From Tilletiaria anomala UBC 951 (Eukaryota > Basidiomycota > Exobasidiomycetes > Georgefischeriales > Tilletiariaceae), in the NCBI RefSeq assembly GCF_000711695.1, contig NW_013547006.1:1-64000 (forward strand): DNA of 64,000 bases. The letters run 5' to 3'. Below, piece by piece: positions 48,845 through 60,160 of the stretch. The translations under genes and the position numbers were made by a program. Within the stretch, counting starts at the first letter, position 1, and each line of letters starts with the position of its first letter. Under the pieces are notes generated by a model. That model had not been told where the DNA came from. It worked only from the letters and a program-made list of their open reading frames with translations, and made no database searches.

Positions 48845-49664
48845 ATGTGACTTCTTGAACACGTAATTCGCCAAAGATGGGCCGCATCCCTCGACCGCTT
48901 GCCTGGTCGCCTGTCCTTCCAAATCGACGGTGAGAAATGGGGTACAAGATGTGTTTCAAGAAGATGCACATCCTCTCTTCAATGGCTCTTCGTCTTGTTG
49001 AGTTTCATGCCTGCTGCATATGTGCATGCAACAACAACAACAACAACACTGCAGGCTGGCTGTCACACACTGGCCCCGCGTACGCCAGCCCATGGGCGAG
49101 CGAAGTGTTGTTCTTACATAATTCCGATACACACAACTGGGAGGCTGGAGGCTAGCCGAGCTGAAAAACCGCCTGCCCAATGCGCAAGTAGCGGGGGTAC
49201 AAAGTAAACCAGGGCAAAGTAATCACACAATATGGCTGCAGCACACTTGGCATTTTGGTGGAGACTTTGGTGGGCCCTCATACGGCAGCTTGCGGGTTGT
49301 GCGCGAGAGGCAGCAGCCCACAACCGCGCCCACCTGCGCTACACTGCTGGCCGCGTCTACCACCTCTTGCTACCCTACTACATGTGGCCGACATCACACA
49401 TCTCTCACTCCCAAGCAAGGATTAGAGCCAGCCCAGTTCACTAATCCGTCCTCATGCCAATTCCAACCTGCGCATTACATGTGCTCACTTCAATACAAGC
49501 TACATCAGGTCGCCTTTGACACGCATCGCTGTGTCTCCTTAGCAAGCCTTTCCGGGAGGCTACACACGCTCAGTTCGCATTTGTCAAAGTAAGCGCGATC
49601 CAATTAGATCGCAATCACGACCCTCCCTCCCTCCAAGGGGACTCAGTCATCAAGCATTAGCACG
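48845..49664. other. Divergent promoter region upstream of the coiled-coil gene and ATG18
   Basis: About 820 bp between opposed start codons. It contains a short (CAA)n tract (49030-49048). No gene is seen. Confidence 0.55.
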
Positions 49665-51269
49665 ATGGCTCGCTTACTCGGAGCAGGGCAACAAAAATCC
49701 TCATCCTCTCTTCTGTGCGTTTCCTTCAACCAGGACGCATCATGCGTCTCTGTCGGCACGCGTAAGGGCTACTCCATCTGGAACGCAGAGCCGCATGGGC
49801 GTGTCTATTCGAAGAACGTTGGCCCTACATCCATCGTCGAGATGCTGTTCTGCACCTCGCTGGTTGCGCTCGTAGGTACAGCCGATTCAAATCAGCCGAA
49901 TGCGAGTCCGAGACGATTACAGATTGTTAACACCAAACGCCAGTCGACAATCTGCGAGCTGCTCTTCCCTACGACGATCCTAGGCGTCAAGCTCAACCGG
50001 CGACGACTGGTGGTCATCCTGGAGGAGGAGATCTATATCTACGATATCAGCAACATGAAGTTGCTTCACACCATTGAAACCAGTCCGAATCCACAAGGTG
50101 AGTGACAGTGTTGCACCGTCTGCGCAAATTTGAGATGAGAGGCTCACGTTAGGTGAATTGCCATTTTTGCTTGCCAGCAATCTGCGCGCTATCCGCCTCT
50201 TCTGATCCGTGCTACCTCGTCTACCCTTCGCCGGTCCCTTCGCCGACATCACCTTTGTCAAACTCCAATGGATCTAGTAGCGCTGCAAACGCACCTGGGG
50301 ACGTGATGATTTTCGACCTACTGACACTGTCCGTGACAAACATCATTCAAGCGCACAAGACGCCGATCTCAGCGCTGACGCTCAATCAGAGCGGTACATT
50401 GTTGGCCACATCCAGCGACAAGGGCACAGTCATTCGCGTTTTCAGCATCCCGTCCGCAAAGAAGCTTTGGCAGTTCCGACGCGGAACCTATCCTGCGCGC
50501 ATCTACAACCTCAGCTTCAACAATATGAGCACGTTGCTCTGCTGCTCGAGCGACACAGAGACCGTGCACATTTTCAAGTTAGTATCCAGCTCCAAGAATG
50601 ACACTGGTGGATTAGGGAAGGGGTCGGCGGCGGCGGCGGCACGAACTGCCGCGCTTTCTGCAGCGGCGTCCGCAGGCGCCGGGCCCGGTGGAAATGGTCT
50701 TTCGAGTCCTTCCGTCACGTCTGCAGATGGGTCTGATTCGCCTTCTGACGCAGGCGGAGCTAGAGGCGGCTATGAAGCTTTCATTGACGATCAAAATCGG
50801 ACGAAAAAGGGAGCAGGTGGAGGGTTCAGTGGCTCTATCCGGCGAAGGAGCTGGGCTCTCGGCCGCAACGTCGCAGGGAGCGTGGGAGGCCTCTTGCCCA
50901 ACACCCTGTCAGAAATGTGGGAACCCCAAAGGGACTTTGCACATCTTAAATTGCCGAGCCCTGGCGTCAGCAGCTTGGTGGCCGTCGGATCGTGAGTTCT
51001 GGTTCGAATCACGGACATGGGCTTTGCGCAGGCTCAGCTGAAACTGTTTCCCTGGCAGCACGACGCCAACTGTCATGGTCGTGACTTCCGAAGGGTACTT
51101 TTACTCGTACAACATTGACCTCGAACAAGGTGGCGAATGCGTCCTCATGAAGCGTAAGTCACGGCGCATGCAACGACCTTGCCACCCCTCGTGCTGACGG
51201 GTCTAATGCATATTGTGATGTGCAGAATACTCGCTCCTTGACGCCGGCGACGACTCTGATGATCGGTGA
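49665..51269 (+). CDS. ATG18: Autophagy PROPPIN Atg18 (WIPI family)
   Basis: Seven-bladed WD-repeat protein that binds PtdIns3P and PtdIns(3,5)P2 at the phagophore and vacuole. Four exons run from ATG 49665 to TGA 51267-51269. Landmarks are the N-terminal blade ([25 protein letters not shown]), [54 protein letters not shown], and the phosphoinositide-binding FRRG motif ([18 protein letters not shown]). An extended Ala/Gly/Ser-rich loop of about 80 residues lies in the blade 6 region before [11 protein letters not shown]. The C-terminal ending is [16 protein letters not shown], where the family has a similar KQYSLL. Exon joins are clean. Atg18 is preferred over Atg21 and Hsv2 because of overall wording. 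Confidence 0.92.
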
Positions 51270-51969
51270 CGGGCTGTGAGGTGCAGAAGTGCTGGGATGT
51301 GCCAACGTCAACGAAGAGCAAGTTCTGCTCCTCTCCTTCCCTGCGCTACGCAGGAATGAGACCGTTCGAACGACGACTATGCATGTAAATAACACCAGCA
51401 TATCCCCAACGATCAATATCCATACCCACGATAACCGATTATCAGGGACATGCGCGACTCGGTCTCCTTATGACGTGTGATTGCCTGACGTAAGCGGCTT
51501 TCGGCCGAGAAGTTGTTCCGGTTGAGAGCGTTCGCCCATTGCCGGAAGCCTTGGGACTCACTTGATGTATTCAAGCTTGCATAGATGTATTGCTCAGGCA
51601 CTCCGACGAGACTGCCTTTCCCACAGAACCCAGCTTCCAGTCTCCATTGCTAAAGGTGTAGCGTGTATACCCCAGTATCAGTGTGAAGAACTGGTCCAAG
51701 GGGGACCGTGAACCGCAAAAGACGTGGATTTCGAGGCCTCTTGAGCGGCACGTTCCTTGCAAGTGGAACTCTCCGGATAGGCGACCACGCATTTGGCGAA
51801 CCTCTCTTCGCCAGTCGGTCATCGACACTAAGCTCGTTGAGTTTGCACGCGGATACGGGGAAGTAAAACTGGAAAATTCTCCTACGGCACCTGACAGAGG
51901 AGCCTTGCTTCATATAAATCAGAGCTGGCCAAGGTACTCGCCCCAGTGCTCACGTTAGCTTCCATTAGC
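51270..51969. other. Intergenic between ATG18 and PEX5
   Basis: About 700 bp, no gene seen. A TATAAAT at about 51913-51919 lies close to the PEX5 start. Confidence 0.5.
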
Positions 51970-54900
51970 ATGTCGTTGTCAGACATCGTCTCGGGTGGGG
52001 CAGCCTGCGGCCCCACCAATCCACTTCAGCAACTCGGTAAACGATTCGGTCAAGATCGCTCTTCTCAGCTCGATCGATACGGCAACACTGACGCAGGGCC
52101 TTCAGGAAGCGCAAGCATGCGGACCACTCGTCCCGATCCAGGCGGCGGCGCAGCGCCGGGCATAGTCATGCGCCAGCCACCTGTCAGTGGCGGCAGCTTT
52201 GATCTGAGCGTACTTGAGGAGAACTTGCCAAGAAAGCAGCACCAAAACCAACGGCAGAGCTCATTCGCTTCGGGCTTTAGCCCTTCGCCACTGCAGCGTC
52301 AAGGCTCTCCCTTGCATTACTCTCCAGCTTTTAATGTTGCCTTTCAAGTTCAGTCGAGTGGCGGATCACCAGCCGCTGCTGCAGCGCTGGTGCCGCCAGC
52401 GTGGGCAGCCGACTTTCTAGCCTCAACTGGGACTCCAAGAGACCAGAAATTTATGCAGGCGCGGCAATCTGTGTCCAAATTACACCATCAGGAACATCAG
52501 CATCAACGGGCGCAAAGGATTGGGACATCGCATTTCCATCAGCCGATGATGGGCTATGACTTGCAAAAACAGCAACAAAATGAAGCATATTCTTTTCTTC
52601 AACACCCACAAATGATGCCAGGGTTTCAGCAGCCTGCTTTTCAAAATGTGGGCCCGGTGGTAGCCGCACCTGCCACCGCTCACTTCGGGCAGGCCGACGA
52701 TTCTCAATGGGCTTCAGCCTTTACTACCTTTGAAAAGGCCCAGCTTGCTAGCATACAAGTCGAGAAAGACAGTGCAGCGAGCAACAGAAATAATGCCAAT
52801 GCTGAGCTTGCAGCCAAGTACATGTCGACTCTACTTTCCACTCCATCGGTGCAGGAAGCCACGTCCCAGGAGCCCATCCCCCCAGCAGACGCGGATGAGC
52901 TAGCCGAGGCAGCTGGCAAGCTTGTTGCGACCATCGACCACGACCAGTCTAGCAAGTTCAAGCAGAGCAACTTCCTTGAGCTCATGCGGCGCATCAGAGA
53001 CAAGCAGGCAGGCATTCGTGGGACAGACATTGTCGACACTCCTGATGGCGTTGAAAGTGGCGCAACGATGAGCACAATGGACAAAGGTAAAGGCAAGGCT
53101 TCAGAAACGTCGGGCGACGAGATGCACGAGCGCTTCAGGCGGCCTGAGACTGCGCAAGAAGCGTACAGCTGGGCGAACGAAATGGCGACGAATGGTCATG
53201 CATCACGACCACCGCCGGCCATTCAAAGCTCTCTGGGACGCACCTCATCATACACCTACGACGCTGCAAAACACATGCCACTCACGCCAGGGCCGACCAC
53301 GTATGAGAATGAGACGACGGGACGTGCAGAACTCGCAGAGATGTGGGCAGAAGAGGACGCACGTAGCGAGGCCCTCGAGCAAGCAAAGATGAAGGAAGCT
53401 CAAGAGCGACTGAAGCAGCAGGAAAACCAGCGCAGAACGACATTCATTGGAGATAGTGGAGACGTCGAGGCGCGTGAACGAGAGGATCTCTTTGCGCATC
53501 TGCACGCGGAAGACGAGCTCCGCGGGCAGCAGCAGCAGCGCAACGAAGATCCAGAAGCTGCCGAATTTGCCAAATTCCAAAGACTGGGGACGCAAGTCCC
53601 TGGCGCGAAGCAGGGATGGGTGGAGGAGAGTGGAGATGCGCAGGACATGAACGAGGATGAAGACGCCGAAGCGGACTTTGTTGGACGCAGGTGGGAAGGC
53701 ACCAAAGGACGTGGAGTTGCCGGGGCTCAGGCCGCTGAGTGGGACAGGCTGCAGCAAGACTGGGACGCTTGGGAGGCGACCGCGTCTGGCATGCAGCGAG
53801 CGTATGGAAGTCAGCAAGGCGCACAGCACAACATGCGCCCTGCGCTAAAATACCCTTTTCAACAGGACAATCCGTATATGTCTGCGGCAACGCACCACCA
53901 CGCTCAACACGCAGAGATGCCGGAAATGTTCGAATCACTGCTGGAGAGCGAAGCGCGTGTCCAGATGAACCCGACCGACGCGAACGCCTGGCTCGACCTT
54001 GGTGTCAAAGAGCAGGAGAACGAGCGCGAAACGCACGCCATTGCTGCTTTGTGTCGAGCGGTCGAGCTCGATCCGAAACTTCGAGATGCGTGGCTCGCGC
54101 TTGCTGTCAGCTATACCAACGAGAATGACCGCAGCCAGGCATTCGAGGCGATTGAGCAATGGATCCAGGGCTCAGACCAGTATGCTGAGGTGGTGCGGCA
54201 GCATAGAGGCGACGGGAAAGCAGACAGCCCGGCTAACATGACTCCACTGCAGCGACACAACGCTCTCACTGATACTCTGATCGCGCTCGCCAGGCATGGC
54301 AGTGCGGCAGGCCAAGTGGACGCGGATGTGCAGATCGCGCTGGGTGTCCTTTTCAACGCCAGCGAGGAGTACGACAAGGCTGTCGACTGCTTTGCCTCTG
54401 CCTTGTCAGTGCGCCCAGAGGACTGGCTACTGTACAATAGGCTCGGTGCGACTCTGAGCAATTCCGGCAAGAGCAGCGAGGCGATGAGCTACTACCATCA
54501 TGCTCTCAGCTTGCAGCCCAGCTTTGTTCGGTGCCATTTCAACCTGTCTATCTCGTGTCTGAACTTGAAGGTGAGAGCCTTATGCATTATACGCTACCTT
54601 TGTGATGGTGCCATGGCTGAACCCTCCTCTCCCTGCGACTCCTTTTCACAGCTTTATCAAGACGCAGCTGAGCACATCTATTCGGCGCTCTCAATTCAAG
54701 CATCGCAATCCGCTCATTTGCAGCCCGCCACTGATGGCAAGGAGGCTGGCGTCGGTAGCACCAGCCTGTGGGAGACGTTCCGCGTCGCATTGGAATTGTG
54801 AGTTGTCTTTTGAACATCCGCATCACGACGAAGCGTCTGATTGCTAATTGTTACATTGCCATGTCAACTCGGCACAGGATGGGTCGCCCGGACCTTGCGA

Positions 54901-54983
54901 ACCTGTGCTCTGCAAGAGACATTTCTGTCTTTGACCCCACTGATCTCGTTCCCCGGCCGCGTGAGGCACCGATGGAGACGTGA
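51970..54983 (+). CDS. PEX5: Peroxisomal targeting signal 1 receptor Pex5
   Basis: Cycling import receptor for PTS1 cargo. The N-terminus (MSLSDIVSGGAACGPTNPLQ, then QLGKRFGQDR) matches Pex5, including the conserved Cys that is monoubiquitinated for recycling. The disordered half contains WxxxF-type docking motifs (PAWAADF, QWASAFTTF) and Gln-rich runs. The C-terminal half holds the TPR array (NPTDANAWLDLGVKEQENER, AIAALCRAVELDPKLRDAWL, LGVLFNASEEYDKAVDCFAS, LYNRLGATLSNSGKSSEAMS, YYHHALSLQPSFVRCHFNLS) that binds the SKL tail. Introns fall near 54570-54651 and 54800-54877. The last exon reads MGRPDLANLCSARDISVF and ends at TGA 54981-54983. It is rather long, about 950 residues, because of the extended disordered region. 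Confidence 0.94.
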
Positions 54984-55746
54984 GGGGTCAGGTCTGACGC
55001 CTCCTTCCTGTAGCGTATCCCCACATGATAGAGAGCACACGGCGCCAAACCTCTCTGCGAGCTCGTCGTTTTTAGATAGAGTCAACAGGGGATGAATCAA
55101 ACGCACCGACTCGACCCTGGCAGGCACTCTCTTCGAGCGACTAGGACTGTGGGGTCAGCGAATTGAGCAACCCGTATCGCCGCCTTGAGGACACTCGTCT
55201 GATGCCTCTCATGCATCACCCCACCGGAGCGCGTGCACGAGGTAATCACTCCACCAGCATCTGTGTCGTCGCCGATGATGGTCAGATACCGCGAATGATT
55301 GTGTTTGTTCGGCTGTCCGCGTCCGCACTTTTCCCATTTTTTGCCCTCGCCAGGCCTGCGGATGAGCCCACGATACGTATTGCCGACGTGGACCGCCGAA
55401 CGAACGCGCCCTTTGCCTTTGTGGAGAGGCTGTTTGTCCTATCACCGTCCTAGCGCCCAACTGGCTGATCAAGATGAGGCACATCGTTTCGGCGTCCCCT
55501 GCCTCATTGAATCGAGCCGACGTGCCCCACAGAGATGCGTGTCCCACGCGGTGGCCTGACTCAGTTGCCTACGTACGAGCGAGTGCGATTTGCGCTGTTG
55601 GAAGTGCAGAGATCTATGGCATGGCCAGCCATTTAATCTACGTTCGGGGTCTGCAGAGCCTTCAAGCATCACAAGCATGGTCCGGAGAGCTAACTGGCTA
55701 CAATGTCACCGTCTGATTCTCCATGTAAGGTGTCAAGGACTCGAAG
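54984..55746. other. Intergenic between PEX5 and the gelsolin pseudogene
   Basis: About 760 bp without a supported gene. Short open frames on both strands show no recognisable domain. Confidence 0.5.
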
Positions 55747-57018
55747 ATGGAACTGATCGGGACAGGCATAGATCGCCAAGTCAAGTGCGCCTCAGCCGCG
55801 ACCGAGTCCGCATGGCAAGCCACCCCACTGTCGCCACCGCAAACGGTTCTGCGGACTTGGTCCATTGAGGATTGTGAAGTGGTGCATGTACTGCAGGTGG
55901 CTTACGGGAAATTCTTCGATGGCAATTCGTATATTATTTTATGCATTTACAAGCCTTATCCAAGCAGCAATATCTTTCGCGTGACATGCATTTCTGGCTT
56001 GGAGCCAAAACGACAAGGCAAGGCTGGGACAGCAGCGTGCAAGACGGTGGAATTGGACGAATGTCAGCGTTTGGGGGCTCGCAATTCTTCCTGCAAGTCA
56101 GCCAGACACCATCTCACTTGCCATTCTCATACCCACAGTCCTCGGAACCGTAACCACGCGGTATTGACAAGTGGAAGGGAAAGAGTCGGCCGCCTTTCTC
56201 GCGTTCCTTCGCGCCTGCCAGTTCTCTCCGGCGGCGTGCGCACTTTCAAGCACGGTGAGACGGTCGAAACTCCCATCTTCTGGCTGCTGCAGATCACCAT
56301 CTCGGGTGGAGGCAGCAGAAGCGTGGTTGTCATCGATGAGGTCAACCCTTCTTCGCAGACCTTGAATGAAGGCGATGTGTTGGTGCTGGACGAGGGTAGC
56401 AAGCTGACGGCGTAGCAGGGAAGGAAGAGCAGCCCCATCGAGAAGGCCAAGTCCGCGCAGGCTATCTCGGCCATTGTCAACGAGACCGCCCCATGAGGCC
56501 AAGCAAAGACCGAGGTGTTTTGTGAGTTTACATCATTGCCTCAACTATAACGAGGTCCTGTAGCAAGCGTTGCGTACTGATTGCTCCCTTGAGTATGCAG
56601 CTCAAGACGACCCCCGCTTGGTGCTTTCCCTCAATTCGCTAGGCGGTGATGTCGACGCCAAGATCGCACCGCCGACTCCGCCGTGCGGAGGCGCAGAATG
56701 GGGAGTAGCTCGATGGCTGAAGACGCGACTGGCCGACCCGTGTGTCTTTTCCGACGAAAGTGGCCCGCTGAACTTCGAACTTGTCAAGGACAGAAAAAAA
56801 GGTCAATTGGATAGTTTCAGGGGCGACGATGTGTTCATCTACGACACTGGCCATCAAGTCTTCTGCTGGTAGGGCAAGATGCAAACGAGTGCAAAGTGTG
56901 ACTCCATGTCGTGCAGGCTTACCTGGGCACGGTCAATACCAAAGAAGTCATACCGCTAGGCAATTGCATCGAAGGCCACGAATCACGGCAATTCCACACT
57001 GCGTCGGTAATCGCCTGA
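55747..57018 (+). pseudogene. Broken gelsolin/fragmin-like actin-binding gene
   Basis: Remains of a Ca2+-dependent actin severing or capping protein. The order of homology is DSKMELIGTGIDRQVK (fragmin N-terminus), LRTWSIEDCEVVHV, YGKFFDGNSYIIL (gelsolin repeat 1), DMHFWLGAKTT in a second frame, AGTAACKTVELDE back in the first, and VLSGGVRTFKHGETV. Then SVVVIDEVNPSSQTLNEGDV and LVLDEGSKL precede an in-frame TAG (56413-56415), with QGRKSSPIEKAKSAQ continuing after it. Further on come FRGDDVFIYDTGHQVFCW followed by TAG (56870-56872), and in another frame AYLGTVNTKEVIPLGNCIEG then HESRQFHTA. At least two stops and three frame changes lie inside folded domains, so introns alone do not explain it. 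No functional copy is in the window. Confidence 0.8.
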
Positions 57019-57143
57019 AGGCCAAATGCACTGTGTATTGCAGGATAATAGGCCTGATATTGCATGCCGCAATGAGTCACTGTCGAATGCGACGTGGTAA
57101 TGGCAGTAGGTTGCCTTACAAGGCGGGCGGCAAGGCATGTGCT

Positions 57144-59413
57144 CTACTCATCTACATCGCTTGAGTCCTCGATGATGATTCTTCGGCGAGACGGCGCATT
57201 CTCGCCCGTGTAATGGACATCGTCATCGCTATCTTCTGCATCATTCCGACCGTAGTCTTCGTTGTTGTTGTTGTCGTCGTCGTCTTCGTCCACGCCCATG
57301 GTCACGACGTCGCTACTGCCGCCGCTAAGGAGCGAAACACGATCCTCATCATCGATGAAGCCGGCAAGGTTGCCGTCTGAGTCACCATCGTCGGCCGAGT
57401 CGGCTGAGCGGTCCTCGTAGCGGGCGTAGAAGGCATCAGAGTCGTAGGCTTCGTCGTCTCTGAACCTCCGCCCATCGTCCGACAAGGACGGATGCGCATG
57501 AGGCGCGTGAGCGGGCGCATTTCCGGCGGCCACTGGTGGTGGCTGTGCTTGTGGTGGTCGCGGTGTGTGCAGAGGATGACTCCAGTACTCCTCCTCCTCA
57601 TCCAACGGCTCTTCGAACTCAGAATCGTAGCTATCGTATCCCAAATCGGGGTGTCCACGATACGGATAACCGAGACGGGTGAGATCCAACGCGTAGAGGT
57701 CATCACCTTCACCTTCCCACAATTCTTCATCATAATCGTCCCAGATGTGTCCGCTGGTCGATGCAAAAGGCCTGATCAGATATTCGGTCCGCCAAGTTGC
57801 TACTATGCAGACATTAGCTCACCATTCAATGCACTCGCCGTCCAGCATCTCCGCACTGCACTCTGGGCATCTGTACACGCGATCCGCCTCATCGAAGCGG
57901 GGGCGCGATGGATCGATATCACGCGCTGGGAAGATGTCTGCGGGGTTCGACGGTAACGGTAAGGCTCTGAACGGCGGAAACAGAGCCTGGAGGTGGGAAA
58001 AGGCAAAGCCCCGAGTAAAACTCACTGTGCCAAACACCAAGCTGCTTGCCGAGCACCATCCCCTGTGCAGTCGTCAGGCGCGCCGTCAAACCGAGCTTTT
58101 CGTCCCTTTGCTGCGCCGTTTCTCCAGCCTCGTAACCGTACTCGGCACTGACAAGGGCCTGCAGATTGGCCAAACCTTCTCCGCGTGCGGCAGTGCGCAT
58201 GCTCTCTGCGCCCGCGTGCATCTTGTCCATGACCAGCTTCATGCTCCACAGCTCGACCGGGGGCTGCGCGACGTGTGTGCGGCACTCTGGACACAGCTTT
58301 CTACGCAACCGCGTCCTGCGCTCTTCCTCGTCGCGACGCAGACCTTCGCTCCAGTGCGGAGGTATGGAAACCTCATGATGGTCCGGCTTTTGGAACCAAT
58401 TCACAAGGCAGGAGAGGCAGAAGATGTGGCCGCACGGGACCAGACTGTTCCAGGTGGGAGAAGAAACACACGTAAGGAAGGGGTCGTCAGCAAATGCTCA
58501 TGGCCGATAAGCCACGGGGGCTGATATTCGCTCACACAAAAGGGCGCCAGATGCTATCCAAACAGATGTGGCATGTACATGCACTCTGAACCGCGTTGAG
58601 TGTGTTGGTCTGCTCTTGGATCACTTGCTCATGCTTCTTGATCAAGCCTTGAAGCTCCGTCACTTGCAGCTGCAGCTCTTTCTCGCGATCATGCATCGCA
58701 TCGACCAGTCTGTCTTGAGCAGGTTCGGCACCGCCAGGCACCGAAGTGCCCTTGGGGGTGCGCGATGCAACTGGGGAGCGTTTGCCTGTCGAACAAGCAG
58801 CGCCGGTCAAAGGCGCCGTTTCAACCGAAAGTACTGGCTTGTTTCCAGAGCGTTTTCGTTTCTTCGGCCTGTAATTTGCGCTGCTGTCTTCATCACTGCC
58901 TTGCGCTGTTCCCTGATCGGAAGCTGGATCCAGCTCGGCTGCGGCATGCTTCCTTCGAGGAGCAAGTGAAACGGTCGTATCCTCCTCCTCCTCGGCAGCC
59001 TTGCATTTGCCCTTGACTGGCTTTCCGAAGATTGCCTTGCCTTTAGTCTTGCTTTTGAGATTCGAGCCCTCTGAGGTGCTTCCCTCAAGGCGTTCATTTC
59101 TAGCTTGGTCAGCGATGGAAGAGCTGCCCACTGGCCTGGACTCTTCGGCAGTCTGGTAGCCGGATCCGGAATCAGCGGAGCTACTCGATATTGTACGACG
59201 GGTCACGGACAGACTTCCTGCGTTCTGCAACTTGCTTTTTGTTGTTGATGAGGTTGAGGTTCGTGAGGACGCATGCTGTTCGTGGTGATCCGTTGCGCTT
59301 GGGGATCCGCGACCGCACACGCCCCTTCGCCTCTTCCTGCGGACGGGCTGCAGGCCTTCGGAAGCCGTACTGATAACAGCACCCTCTTTTGCATGCGGCG
59401 GCATCGTTGGCAT
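57144..59413 (-). CDS. RING-finger protein, candidate E3 ubiquitin ligase
   Basis: The start is chosen at MPTMPPHAKEGAVIS (ATG 59411-59413), since upstream residues in the open frame look non-coding. Residues 1-220 are basic, Ser/Lys-rich and nuclear-looking (PVRRKRRRG, RPKKRKRSGN). A coiled coil follows (DREKELQLQVTELQGLIKKH), then a RING (CTCHICLDSIWRPF, an intron, SLVPCGHIFCLSCLVNWFQK). About 30 residues with many charges are inserted before the last pair (KLCPECRTHV). A second Cys pair (YRCPECSAEMLDGECIEW) and a very acidic C-terminus with an Asn run end the protein at TAG 57144-57146. Five or so exons. The large insert between the sixth and seventh zinc ligands is unusual. Target and partner are unknown; a chromatin or repair role is only suggested by the basic and acidic regions. 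Confidence 0.78.
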
Positions 59414-60160
59414 CTGTGGTCCGTTGCCTGTTCGAGGTTGGAGGGTCGCGGGTTGTACAGCTGTAATTGCAAATGATGACAAGCGAAACTTTGTCAAAAG
59501 ACGCGCGAGACCGCGGTGTAGTGGACCTGCGACTCGCACAGGTGCGCACGCACGAACCGGCGTCCTTCGCTTCCCTGGTGACGGGTGCGCGTGATTCAGC
59601 ACTAAGACAAAGATGTGCGCTTCGAAGACTTCTTCATGTGTGGAAATCAGACGCACATACGTTGGCGATGGTCGAGGACAATGGAGAAGCGTACCAGTCT
59701 AATGCCAATCAACATTGGATGCGATAGTGGGTGCTGTACACGGGGTATACGTATTAGCAAGAGCTGGTGTTGGCTGCGAAACGCGTCTCCCTTGTCGGCG
59801 GCAGCGGCGCACCGTGGCGCGCGTAGTTGATGGCGGAGAGAGGGACACAGCGCAGCAAAGTGCAGGCACGCAGTGTGAAGGCGCGGCCGCAGGCGGAAGG
59901 AGGGAGCGACGCGCAGCAGGGTGGGAGACTGGTGCAGTGCCGCCAGTGGATGTTTCTTCTCTTTCTTCCCCAGCACTCCATCCAGCAAGCAACAAAGCTG
60001 CACCTCGTCACATCCTCCCAGCAGCATCCATCCATCCCATCCCATCCCATCCATCCGACATCGAGCTGAGGCCATAACTTCAGCATTGCCAGGGCCACCA
60101 GGTCAGCAACCCTCAACTCTACGACTGTAAACATACTACCACACCTCTTCCTATTACAAG
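59414..60160. other. Divergent promoter between the RING gene and SUB2
   Basis: About 750 bp between opposed start codons. It contains a short catcc-type repeat (about 60023-60053). No gene is seen. Confidence 0.55.
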
